A stretch of 64,000 bases of DNA, taken from the NCBI RefSeq assembly GCF_042242105.1, contig NC_092020.1:15437788-15501787 (forward strand). Reading direction: 5' to 3'. A program made the translations under genes and the position numbers. The DNA is from Pempheris klunzingeri. Lineage: Eukaryota > Chordata > Actinopteri > Acropomatiformes > Pempheridae. A model generated the notes under the pieces. It saw only the letters and a program-made list of their open reading frames with translations, did no database searches and was not told the origin of the DNA. This document shows, piece after piece, positions 1 to 17,300 of this stretch; position 1 is the stretch's first letter, and each line of letters opens with the position of its first letter.

Positions 1-1463
1 TTTAGTGGTTCTCTGGAGCTTTCGACTGTGCCACATAATCTTCCTCAGCAGATTGAGTCGCCCAGCTGCCACAGATATGTAGATGCTCAATTGTCTTTCT
101 TCCTAATTCTTTAAATTCTTCTCATTCAGGTTGGATTAAAAGATGGAGAATGGTTACTGAATGGGCCTTATGGTGAGATTATTTTGTTATTTCTAAGGTC
201 TACGATTAACTCTCGTTCTTCATATACTTTAATATATATTGTGCATTAATTCTCCTTGTTATTTAAGTACCGCCGCCCAGATCATCTCCATGCTGGGCTC
301 TGATTCACTTCCGTTCACAACTAAGAAAATGGCCACCAGAAAAGAAGTCAAATGGACAGTGAGTATAAATACAAATACATGAACCACATTAAAAAATCAT
401 TCAGTTTCAATTCTCTGTATGAGGTTCTGTAAGTTATACATCTATGGCTCAGTGACCATGGCCTTTGGTCACTATATTAATCGGTAGTCATATCATCATA
501 TGCTGAACATGTACTTTGAACTAATGTTAATAATGTACGACCGTGTTATGTATGACCATGTATGAGGACTTTCTGAGCCATTATCTGTACCTGAAAGTCT
601 CAGAAATCCACTGTTATCCGTTAACCTCATCAAGCTCAGTCTGGTTACAACGACCTTTGGCTGTAGTTACATTGGAACTGTGCAAAAAGTCAAACAAATA
701 ATTATTCACACATACTCACAAACACACATCCACAAATGGCACACACAGGTTACACACTGGCACTGCAGCCTACTGAGTTAGCACCAATAGTCCATTGTTA
801 GGTTTATAGTAATGGATAAACTATTTCTGTAATAGGTTATAACAGGTATATCACTTGTAATCTACATTTTAAAATGTACATTTGGCACATTTATGCTGAA
901 AGGGGTATTTCTATTATTTGTTCATTTTGTAAATCTAATAATTGTATATTTATCTTTGTGGTCTTTTTTTAATTCAAGCATAAATGAAGTTATTTCCTGT
1001 TTGGATTAAAAATTCAAAACCTACCTTTTATTTTTGTTTGTTTCCATTTTCTGCTTTTTTCATTTGCCCTTTCACCTGGTAACTGCCACTCTAGGTAAGG
1101 TTAATGTGTACACAGTAGTAGACAGTACACAGGACTCAGAGAGGGTTTTGCAAGTGTTGTTAAGATGTGATCCCTCACTGGCTTCCCACACACTCATTGT
1201 ATTCTATTGATGGGACACAGTTAATAGAGGTGGTGGACAACAGCCCTACGTCAGCAGAGCACCTCAGTTTGCTACATGTAACAGTAAGTTTCTATCACAT
1301 CATATCACATCGAAGCGTATTGGCACAAGCAGGCTTATTTGGCAATTTTAGAGGCACTGATTTTGCAAATGATGAAATATCACCTCCTTGTGAACAGATG
1401 GCCAACACATGAGGCTGAAACCAGCACTTAATAATAAATTTATCCAGTTTGGTGATTCTGACT
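1..1463. other. Mostly non-coding left flank
   Basis: Apart from two possible small exons at 130-172 and 268-358, described separately, I see no coding signal. The sequence is AT-rich with short unremarkable open frames on both strands. It ends at the TA target site of a Tc1-like transposon at 1464-1465. No RNA gene or tandem repeat of note was found. Confidence 0.5.
130..358 (+). CDS. Two possible exons of an unidentified gene
   Basis: I do not recognise this gene. Two segments look like exons from their splice signals. The first is 130-172, preceded by a pyrimidine-rich acceptor ending in CAG and followed by GTGAGA. The second is 268-358, preceded by TTTAAG and followed by GTGAGT. In one phase the second reads as an open stretch containing ISMLGSDSLPFTTKK, which has ordinary protein-like composition. 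In another phase the joined pair runs open through both segments and stops just after the second. With only about 45 codons, no family can be named and coding status is uncertain. It could be the 3' end of a plus-strand neighbour lying off the left edge, or chance splice-like motifs. Confidence 0.25.
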
Positions 1464-1465
1464 TA

Positions 1466-3098
<1,633 letters not shown>

Positions 3099-3100
3099 TA

Positions 3101-4400
3101 GAACAAGAAAACCTCACAGAAAAAGTACTAGAAGTTTAGTATTAGATGAAAATGTTCTTATGGGGCCAATACTGAAAAAACGTGGAACTGCTCTCAAAAT
3201 TATTGCTCCATAGCACTCTGAGTGGTTCAAAAATCTTCAGGGTATCTCTAAACTACCTATGAAAAAAAAATTTTTACACATTCTTGCATCGTAACTAGTC
3301 ACACAAATCTTATGGTTGGCCCACCAAAATCAAACCAGACCAAAGTCTGATCAAGACCCTGCTTCTCAGGCAGCCTGTCTACAGTTGCTTGATTTCTCGT
3401 TGATGTATTTCTGCTACGTTTTGCTGAGAAGATGTGCAAACGGACCAAAGTTCACAGCCAAAGTCGGACAGCATCACCGGGTCAAGGCAGAGGCCTACAG
3501 AAGTGAAGACAAAAGCTCACTGACACTGAAACATACAGAGAGAGGAAATCTAAGTATCTGGGAGGAGTTACTCTACTAATGTAAAATGTTAACAGACCCA
3601 ACAACAGTGTGGTGAAAAACATCACTGGCTTCACCACTACCACCTTTAGCCAACATATTAATAGACAGAGAGCAGCAGGAGAAGCCACAAAGGCGCACAT
3701 CAACACCAGTACAATAAAAACTGACAACCTCCAGGGATGTGACTGCTGTGCTGCTGTGCACTGAAGACTCCAGCAGCGACCCTTTTTTCGTACCACTGTC
3801 TAATTAGTCACACTAAACTGGTGGTAAATGATACAATTATTAATGGATAATTACTAATTTACTGATCTTTTTCATAAAGCCTTTATTGAGAAAACCTTTT
3901 GGGTTGCCAGGTTGTGCAAAATCTGCAACAGCTTGTTTGTCAAAGTGTGGGTCCAAAACAAGAATCAGTCCATCATCAATGAATTAGGATACATTGATCT
4001 CCTCAGAAACTGTTCATAAAGTGAGAAATGATGTAATGTAGGATGTACTGACTGGGGCCACTCTCTGGGGCACTAATTGCTCTCCACCTTAACAGAGCTC
4101 AAGCTTTTCAGCCGCTGTGTGAGGCAATATTGCGTAATCGGCGCATACCACGAGTCATTTCCTACTTGTCAGCACATCTGAAGCGAGGTGAGCCGGGAGC
4201 CGGTGAGGGAGAGACTGCTGCTGGGAAACACAGTTCAACATCAACCAACCATTGTGCAAAAAGATGTGAGTGTACGGGACATACACACGAACTCATCTGT
4301 GGGCATTGTGGGGTCGATTTTGTGCGCACACTGTCGGAGGAATCCCGTCCATAGACGTGCCTCTAGTAGTCCGCAGACTCTTGCCCCCCCCTTGTATGAA
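3101..4400. other. Intergenic region upstream of pmt
   Basis: No supported gene. The longest plus-strand frame (3316-3579) has no recognisable domain and lacks splice or promoter context, and the opposite frames are its shadows. The interval becomes more GC-rich and CpG-containing after about 4130, as expected on approach to the pmt promoter. Confidence 0.5.
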
Positions 4401-4404
4401 TATT

Positions 4405-4530
4405 CACGTGTGCTCCCTCCCCTCAGTTTGGATGCGTCCTAATGGACAGTTTCCTACCTGGCGATCATCTCCTCCACTCGCCCTTTCGTCCCGTTATTTA
4501 AAGAGCACCCACACAGGGAGAGACCTGCAC
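4405..4530 (+). promoter_or_regulatory. Predicted pmt core promoter
   Basis: A TATA-like box, TATTTAAA, lies at 4495-4502 in a GC-rich setting. Transcription would then start near 4525-4535, giving a 5' UTR of about 110-120 bases before the ATG at 4645. A perfect CACGTG E-box is present at 4405-4410, about 85 bp upstream of the TATA box. This is a site type bound by USF, MYC/MAX or SREBP-class factors; binding here is inference. Confidence 0.5.
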
Positions 4531-4644
4531 TCTGTCAGAGAGAGGGTACTCGAAAATAACCTTATAATTAACACGTTGATTTGCCATATTGCATGGCCAC
4601 TCTCCATTAATTTTACAATAAGTTCATATCAACAAAAGACCACC

Positions 4645-9813
<5,169 letters not shown>

Positions 9814-9839
9814 GTGATTGCACTAAGAATGGATAAGAT

Positions 9840-9845
9840 AATAAA
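9840..9845 (+). terminator. pmt polyadenylation signal
   Basis: A canonical AATAAA begins 27 bases after the TGA stop at 9811-9813. If used, the 3' UTR is very short, about 45-60 bases. It is the first such hexamer downstream of the gene on this strand. Confidence 0.7.
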
Positions 9846-11548
9846 AGAAAAAAAGGGATGTGTCTTTCCTTATTCCCTAATTGTAATTAATTACTACTAC
9901 TCTAAAAAGAAGAAAGAAAACACGCAGTGTTTGTTAAAGCTGAAAGTTGCAGCGGAACTTAATACTTATTTTAAGTGAGGGACTGTTCATACGCGTATGC
10001 AATTTGCAAAAAGTATATTTAAATATATATATCTATATGTATAATATATGGTAAATGGTCTGTATTTGTATAGCACCTTTCTAGTTATTTCAACTACTCA
10101 AAGCGCTTTACATGACGTCCTCTTTCACTCATTCACCCATGAGGAATGTAATTTGGAGGAGACTATTCTTTCATACTCATTCACACACTGAAGCCATGCT
10201 TCAGGAGCAAGTTGGGGTTCAGTGTCTTGCCCAAGAACACTTTGACATGTTGACCCATATGAGCTGGGGATCGAACCCCCGACCTTCTGATTGAGGGACG
10301 GCCCACTCTATCACTGAGCCACAGCTGCCCGCTATATAAAAAATGCAAATCAACAATGTATACACACATGTATATAAGCCGTACTGAAATATGCAGCAAA
10401 TTTAGCACAAAGTTCATCATTTCACGTATTTTACGAAAATAAAACAGGTTTTGTTCATCTGCTGTAATATTCCTGGGACTCTATGGGTCCTAACAAACAG
10501 TATATGCAAATGGACTAATAAACATTCTGCTCAACATGACGTGTCCTGTTTTACCAAAGTAAAGTGTCATCTGTGCTACACAGTGAGCCATTGTCTGTCT
10601 GCATTGTCCTCTGTGATACGCAAGTAACACAAATGTTGTTGACAGGCATAGCCTCCCTGTGTAAGTGACATTACTGAGATAGTTCACTGACTTTATGACT
10701 CTTTACCATCATCCTGTTGTTGCCACTTGTCACAGCAACTGCTGTTCAGCAAAAGTTACACAGGTTGCTATAATCAACAGGCAGCCGTTAAACTGCTGCC
10801 TGCTTTGCATTGTTTTTCTAACTGCATATTGTGTACATTCACAGCTATATAAAAAGCTATCATCATGACTGACAACTATTGTCCAAAGATAGATAGACCT
10901 CTTATATCCTTCATGTTACTAATTACAAGGTGTGTCTCTTTCTTTAACACACTTTGACGTCCAAAAGAAGAAGGCGGAAGACGGAAATGTTGAGCTCCCA
11001 GATGCACTTCATATTAAACATAATTTACCAGATGTTTCCACCGAGAGGGTAGCACTGGGTTTTGGAGACAGACTGCATTGCATGGCTTTTATCTAATTTT
11101 ACAAATGAACTCTTCATTTGATTATAGCCTAATGGAAACTTGTTTTTGCGAAGCTGCTTGTCGTTTTTTTGGCTTTAGTTTAGTGTGCTGAAAGCTAAGG
11201 TGATGTTAAGTCATGGTGGGCAGGCAGTCTTATTAGGGGAGACTGGGATTGGTTGTCACACTTCTTATTTATCATCAATACACCTTACAATAGTCATTCC
11301 AACATTAGAGGGAGGAAAGGAAAAGAAACAGCAAGTTATCAACCATCAAAGACACTCTTACACATTGTCCCTAGAGTTATCAATTGGGTTTCATTAGAAA
11401 AAAAAGATTACTTAAAAAAAAGACATTTAAAAAGAATATTGGTATTTTTTTGTTTTTAAAGCTTGAGCCATCAACTAAAATTCACAATGAAGAGAAACAC
11501 CCTCTCTACAGTATAATATTCATCAAGGCTCTGGGTGGCGTCCATATA
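9846..11548. other. Intergenic region between pmt and the transposon
   Basis: No gene is supported. The interval holds one dispersed tRNA-related repeat (10051-10333), a short AT-rich stretch near 10020-10050, and otherwise unstructured sequence. The small open frames near 11185-11578 overlap one another in different frames and have no splice or promoter support. Confidence 0.5.
10051..10333 (-). repeat. Dispersed repeat with tRNA-like promoter boxes (SINE-like)
   Basis: Read on the minus strand, the unit starts GGGCAGCTGTGGCTCAG and ends with ACAAATACAGACCATTTACC. Near its 5' end are a tRNA-like A-box region (TGGCTCAGTGATAGAG, complement of about 10306-10321) and a B-box match (GGTTCGATCCC, complement of about 10267-10277), suggesting RNA polymerase III ancestry. 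The body includes the line AAGTGTTCTTGGGCAAGACACT, which I recognise from a very common teleost repeat. A second, more diverged copy lies at 33188-33527 in the other orientation. I cannot assign a database family name. Confidence 0.75.
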
Positions 11549-11872
11549 CACTCCCCTCCAAAAGTATTGGAACAGTGAGGCCAATTCCTTTATTTTTGCT
11601 GTAGACTGAAAACATTTGGGTTTGACATCAAAAGATGAATTTGAGACAAGAGATCAACATTTCAGCTTTTATTTCCAGGTATTTACATCTGGATCTGATA
11701 CACAACTTAGAAGTTAGCACCTTTTGTTTGAACCCACCCATTTTTCATGTGAGCAAAAGTATTGGAACATGTGACTGACAGGTGTGTTTTGTTGCCCTGG
11801 TGTGTCCTGTTACATTGATTATTCAAACAATAAATAGCGCTGACTGTCTACGTTCAGTTTCAGATTTGGGTT

Positions 11873-12925
11873 TTGCCTGTGCAGACTGCATTTATAGTTA
11901 GAAGCGTAACCAACAAGAAAACCAGAGAGCTGTCCATGGGTGAAAAACAAGCAATTGTGAAGCTGAGAGAAGATGGAAAATCAATCATTGCACAAACATT
12001 GGCCATAGCCAGTACAACCATTTGGAATGTCCTGAAGAAGAAAGAAACCACTGGTGTACTCAGTAACAGACATCGAACGGGTAGACCAAGGAAAACAGCA
12101 GCAGTTGATGACAGAAACATTGTGAGAGCTGTAAAGAAAGACCCTAAAATAACTGTTGGTGACATCAGCATCAACCTCCAGAGAGCAGGAGAGAAGGTGT
12201 CACAGTCTACTGTTCGCAGAAGACTTCATGAACAAAAGTACACGAGGCCACACCAGAAGATGCAAACCACTCATTACCAAGAAGAATAGGAAGGCCAGGC
12301 TGGAATTTGCCAAAAAGTCCAGAGACAAGCCTAAAAATTCTGGGACAAAGTTTTATGGACTGATGAGACAAAGATGAACCTTTACCAAAGTGATGGAAAG
12401 GCTAAAGTTTGGAGAAAGAGAGGATCTGCTCATGATCCCAAACATACAAGCTCATCTGTGAAACACAGTGGAGGTCATGTCATGGCTTGGGCTTGCATGG
12501 CTTCTTCTGGGATGGGCTCATTCATCTTCATTGATGATGTAACACATGATGGCAGCAGCAAAATGAACTCAGAAGTCTACAGAGACATTTTGTCTGCCAA
12601 TTTAAAGAAAGATGCAACCAAATTGATTGGGAGATCCTTCATGGTGCAGCAAGATAATGATTCAAAACACACTGCCAAAACAACAAAGGAGTTCATCAGG
12701 GGCAAGAAGTGGGAGGTTTTAGACTGGCCAAGTCAATCTCCAGACTTCAACCCTATAGAGCATGCATTTTACCTGCTAAAGAGCAGACTGAAGGGAAAAA
12801 CCCCCCAAAACAAACCACAACTGAAAGAGGCTGCGGTGAAAGCAGAATGCAAAAGTTTGGTGATATCAATGGGTCACAGGCTTGATGCAGTTATTGCAAG
12901 CAAAGGATTTGCAACTAAATATTAA
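11873..12925 (+). pseudogene. Decayed Tc1-type DD34E transposase
   Basis: The reading frame is broken into three pieces. The N-terminal DNA-binding part runs from before 11937 (SMGEKQAIVKLREDGKS) to about 12240. A middle piece in another frame carries [19 protein letters not shown]. The original frame resumes near 12334, just before the WTDET motif with the first catalytic Asp, and ends at the TAA at 12923-12925. The second Asp lies in QQDNDSKHTA and the Glu in FNPIEHAF, 34 residues apart. Short in-frame losses also seem present near GKSIIAQT and near AVKAECKSL. The two frameshifts fall near 12241 and 12330-12335. No functional product is expected. Confidence 0.9.
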
Positions 12926-13036
12926 CTCTTTTCACGTTAATCTATTTTAAGTCTATCTGTTCCAATATTTTTGCTCGCCTAAAAATTTGGTGTTCCGTTA
13001 CAAATAATGCTATCTTGTCCTGGTTGTGTATCAGAT

Positions 13037-13876
13037 TGTGACAAAGTGGGTGAGCACTTCTCTTGATGTTCTCACCACTTGTCCCTGGATATTTCTATTT
13101 TCTTTCTATGTGTGTTTTGCTTTAATTAACCAGGCTGGTGTGGCCAGGCATTTACTATCCCGGGTGTATGTGTCAGGTTACATCTTGCATGAGGAACTTC
13201 AGTAAAACACACAGTCATTTAGTTCAGTTATCCTTTTATTAATTTGCAGGTTTAATTATGGTTCAATTGGTCATTCCTTTGTTATACTTACCTTTTGTTT
13301 GTTCTGACTCACCATGTGGGAGGAGTGTTTAAGAGGAGGCTGGCCACACACTTCCCCATTTTATGGTTTAGATGATGTCAGCATGACATCATTGGGTCAG
13401 ACCATGTGGAGGGGTTTTTTATTTGTTTCCTTTTGATAAATGATGGATTATTAGACTACATAAATTGTTTTTGCTTGTTTAGCTTTGAGGGATTGGATAA
13501 AGGTTCAGAGGTTTGTAGTATGTGCTGTGATCCTTTATTTTGATTTGCAGATTAGTTGCAACTCGGAATACACACGGTCCCCATGACCCCACATGGTGGA
13601 GCTGAAGCACTATTGGAAGCACTATTTAAGGAGTGAGAACTTGGATGCCGGGGGGCTGGAGGCTGGTTTGAGACAGGAGGGCTGTGCTGTGACAGAAAAT
13701 ATTTCCTTTTCAGTAGCTACAGTTTAATTTTGAAATAGTGTTTTTTTTTTGTAAATAATTTTGTAATTTAAATGATTGAGCACTGTAAAATAAAAGTATC
13801 TCTTTTTGCATACAAGAAGTCTGCTGAGTCTGTCTGCTACCACCTTCCTTGACTACTTTGGCCTGACTATTCTACA
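13037..13876 (+). mobile_element. Solo LTR of a retroelement nested in the Tc1 copy
   Basis: The 840-bp insertion starts TGTGACAAAG and ends CTATTCTACA, so it has TG...CA termini. It is flanked by a perfect 5-bp direct repeat, CAGAT, at 13032-13036 and 13877-13881. It interrupts the Tc1 inverted repeat at a point that is continuous in the other arm. A TATA-like TATTTAAG at 13623-13630 and AATAAA at 13789-13794 fit a U3-R-U5 layout in plus orientation. No internal coding region, primer-binding site or second LTR is present, so it is what remains after LTR-LTR recombination. A 5-bp duplication suits Gypsy, Copia or Bel/Pao elements and some retroviruses; the family is not resolved. Confidence 0.88.
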
Positions 13877-14022
13877 CAGATCCAGATGTAAATACCTGGA
13901 AATAAAAGCTGAAATGTTGATCTCTTGTCTCATATTCATCTCTTGATGTCAAACCCAAATGTTTTCAGTCTACAGCAAAAATAAAGGAACTGGCCTCACT
14001 GTTCCAATGCTTTTGGAGGGGA

Positions 14023-14131
<109 letters not shown>

Positions 14132-14159
14132 AAATAAACAGAAGAAACGCCTTCATCAC

Positions 14160-14301
14160 CTTTTAGCCAATGTGTTTCACAGAGACTGTGACTTGCTCAA
14201 CTAATTTAGTTGACTTCCTTTGACAGCGTCAGCTACGCCCATGCCTTCTGTCTGACAGACACACACCACAGGAGCCAAAACACACGCAACAGTCGCAAAA
14301 C
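14160..14301 (+). promoter_or_regulatory. Putative MORC gene promoter and 5' UTR
   Basis: The 140 bp before the ATG at 14302 contain a CCAAT motif at 14167-14171 and a perfect 17-bp palindrome, TCAACTAATTTAGTTGA, at 14197-14213. No TATA box is evident. The space is limited on the left by the microsatellite and the transposon, so a compact promoter is inferred from position rather than shown. Confidence 0.4.
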
Positions 14302-17300
14302 ATGGCGAGGTTAAGCGAGCATGGGATTCGCCTCAGTTCCGTGCGTAATTCACATTTGGACGTTTTTCAGCGAGATGGTTTTTCTGTTGAATGTTTGCAG
14401 GCAGAATGTGCTTGTGCTGCAGGGGAACGACAGTGCCAACTTAAACTTACCTATTTTCTATTTCTTTCTGCCAGATGAGTCCTTCCTTCCTGAACAGCAA
14501 CTCCACCAGTCACACCTGGCCCTTCAGCGCGGTGGCAGAGTTGATAGGTAGGTGACATTATGGTGAATCGCACGGAAACTGCGCGCAGTCCTGTGCGCCT
14601 GCAGCCGCGCTCCTCCGCTCTCTGCTCGTTGTTTCACACTGTTGCTTTACGTGCACTCTGTCACAGTGGACTGAGTGTGTGACAGACACTGGTGCTTACA
14701 TGGGCCGAGTGGACTTCCTCTATCACTCTCTCAACGCTCCACTCTTCACAGAATGCCTGACAGCGTCTGTCTGCAGACTACATCAGTGTCTTAATGACTA
14801 TGTTATACACTTGCGTGTGTAGTTGTGTTAGTTGTTTCCTTACAATGGTAATGATATTACTAGACTTCTAATAACTTGTATACAGCGGTTAAGTTTCGTG
14901 GTAAAAGGATAGATAAGGATCTGGACTACAGTACAGCACATGAATCACTAAATTGTTTCCTTTCACGTGATTCAAAGCGTCTGTCTCGGCGCCGTCAACA
15001 CTGGCAGTCCTCCACTCTGTGCTTTCTCATTGGTCCAGACGTGCAGACCTCCTGTTGGCTGCTGACTTGTAGCAGGAACAGAAGTGAGAATGCAGATGAT
15101 ACAAAGAGCAGGTGACAGAGTGCACAGTCACACCTGGATTTTTTTTTTTATTTTTAGCATTAAATAACTAATGTTTGTAGTGTAATTCCTGAAAAGATGG
15201 GAAGACATAATCATAGCCCTGCAGCAAATGTCATCTGAGAATCTTAATGTGTCAGAGAGAGGTTGCGTAAGATAAGCGATAAGATAAACTTCACTGGTGT
15301 GAAACATGGGAAGCGTCACGGCTGCATAAAGAGCAAGTATAAAAACAGATTGAGTGATGGAGGCATGTTGCTGCCCATTTTACTATGAGGCAGTTAACAT
15401 ACGCTGTATCATATTTTAGTCATATTTTCATAATAAAGCTAACTGCCCGTCATGGATGACATAGGTGAACTTTCCATTTTAGCATTGTTTGGATGTTGAT
15501 TCATTCTGCCTCCAAGTGACTGAATTGTCAGACACGCAGTGAGAGTGAGGGCTCAGCTCAGAAAATACTTGGGTCTAGTGGTTTTTCTCTTTCAAGTCCT
15601 GTTCTATCCAATCACCTCTTCCAACTGTCCTCACTTGGCTCAGCATGTTAAGAATGGCAGGTCTAGTTTTAGTTAGCTACAACTAGCTGACAATCATAAG
15701 ACATGATCCACTTGATAAAATTAAAATTGTTTGAGAGAAGGATCTATATCTTTCACCGCCAGATGACTTATGGTATTTGATCCTCAAGCTGGTTAATTCA
15801 ACATCTTCTGCGCTCACTAATTCTTACAGTAACTGTTTGAAATTCAACAAAAAATATATTTCTGAAAAAAACAGATGCATGGTATAGATTAGAGAAGTAA
15901 TCTGAAACTATATAATGGTATACTAATGTCTTAAATTTGTATTTGTATTCATAACTGTTTGTTCATGCTTTTGTTTATAATATCCTGTAATCACTGAAGT
16001 GCCTTTCTCTTGTGGGACACTTAGCAGAAATACTGAATCACTGAAGCACCATGGGAGAGACAATCCCCTTCCTTCCACACCTTCCTTGACCGTCTCTGTT
16101 TCCCTTTTGTCAACTGATTATTTTTTTCTCTCATATTCTAGACAATGCATCAGATCCAGGTGTATCCGCTAAACAGATCTGGGTCGACGTAGTTGATGAA
16201 GCCGGTCAACTCTGTCTAACTTTCATCGATAATGGCAGCGGCATGACCCCCAACAAACTGCACAAGATGCTCAGGTAAGACACACACGTGCACATGCACA
16301 TGAAGCTGAAGCATACACACATAGCATCAGAAGACACTGGTGGTTTTCCTCTCTTCCGTATTGAAACCACAAAGCATTTCTAGATCAGTTGTTGCATTTG
16401 GTTCTTCTGTCTCATACCACATACACACATTCCCCTGCGTATAATTTGGGCATTTTTCACCTTTTTCCGATCATCGGTATTATCTTTACTATCTCATATA
16501 AACACATCCGTATTTCTTCACGCTCCCCTTCACCCTTATGTCCAGCTTTGGTTTTACAGAAAAGGGTTCAGGTAAGGCGAGTCAGCAGGCCATCGGCGTT
16601 TACGGGAACGGCTTCAAGTCTGGCTCCATGCGTCTGGGCCGTGATGCGCTCATCTTCACCAAGAACGGCGGCTGCCAGACTGTGGGGATGCTGTCTCAGA
16701 CCTACCTGGAAAACATCAAGGCCCAGGCCGTCATTGTCCCCATTGTCCCCTTCAGCCAACAAACCAATATCCTTCATGAGGCGTGCTCTGCAAATTCTGC
16801 AATTCGACTGAATTGAAGGCTGTAAAAACAGTAAATGATCATCGAAGACAAGTAAAGGTCCTTCTCACTGATTGGTGGAGAATATGTTTGTCACCCTGCA
16901 AGCTCCATAATGCCGTGACCTTAACTCAGTGTTACAGTCTCTGGTGGTGACCGAGGACTCAGAGGCCAGCCTGGCAGCCATCCTCCAAAACTCCATCGTC
17001 ACCTCCCAGGAGAAGATACATGCACACTTTGACTCCATTCCCTCCAAAAAAGGCACCAAAATATTAATCTGGAACCTCCGCAGGTCAGAATCATACATTT
17101 GCTCATGTTGAATTTTTATTTTCTTGCCTCCATGTTAGCAATTCAAGATTCAACATTTTGTTAAATACACTTCTTCACTTTGTTATTTGTTATAAATTGA
17201 CTGACACTGCTCTCATACCGGTCCATTATTATTATCTTAAATTAGCATAAAGACTGAAAGCAGGGGAAATAGCTACATGTGTTGAGGGTAGGTCTAATTC

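Noticed and set aside
10262..10325. A tRNA gene
   Set aside because: A-box and B-box matches exist, but no cloverleaf or acceptor stem can be formed and the surrounding 280 bp match a dispersed repeat seen again at 33188-33527.
13037..13876. A full-length retroelement
   Set aside because: Only one LTR-sized unit is present with a direct target duplication on each side; no internal genes or second LTR.
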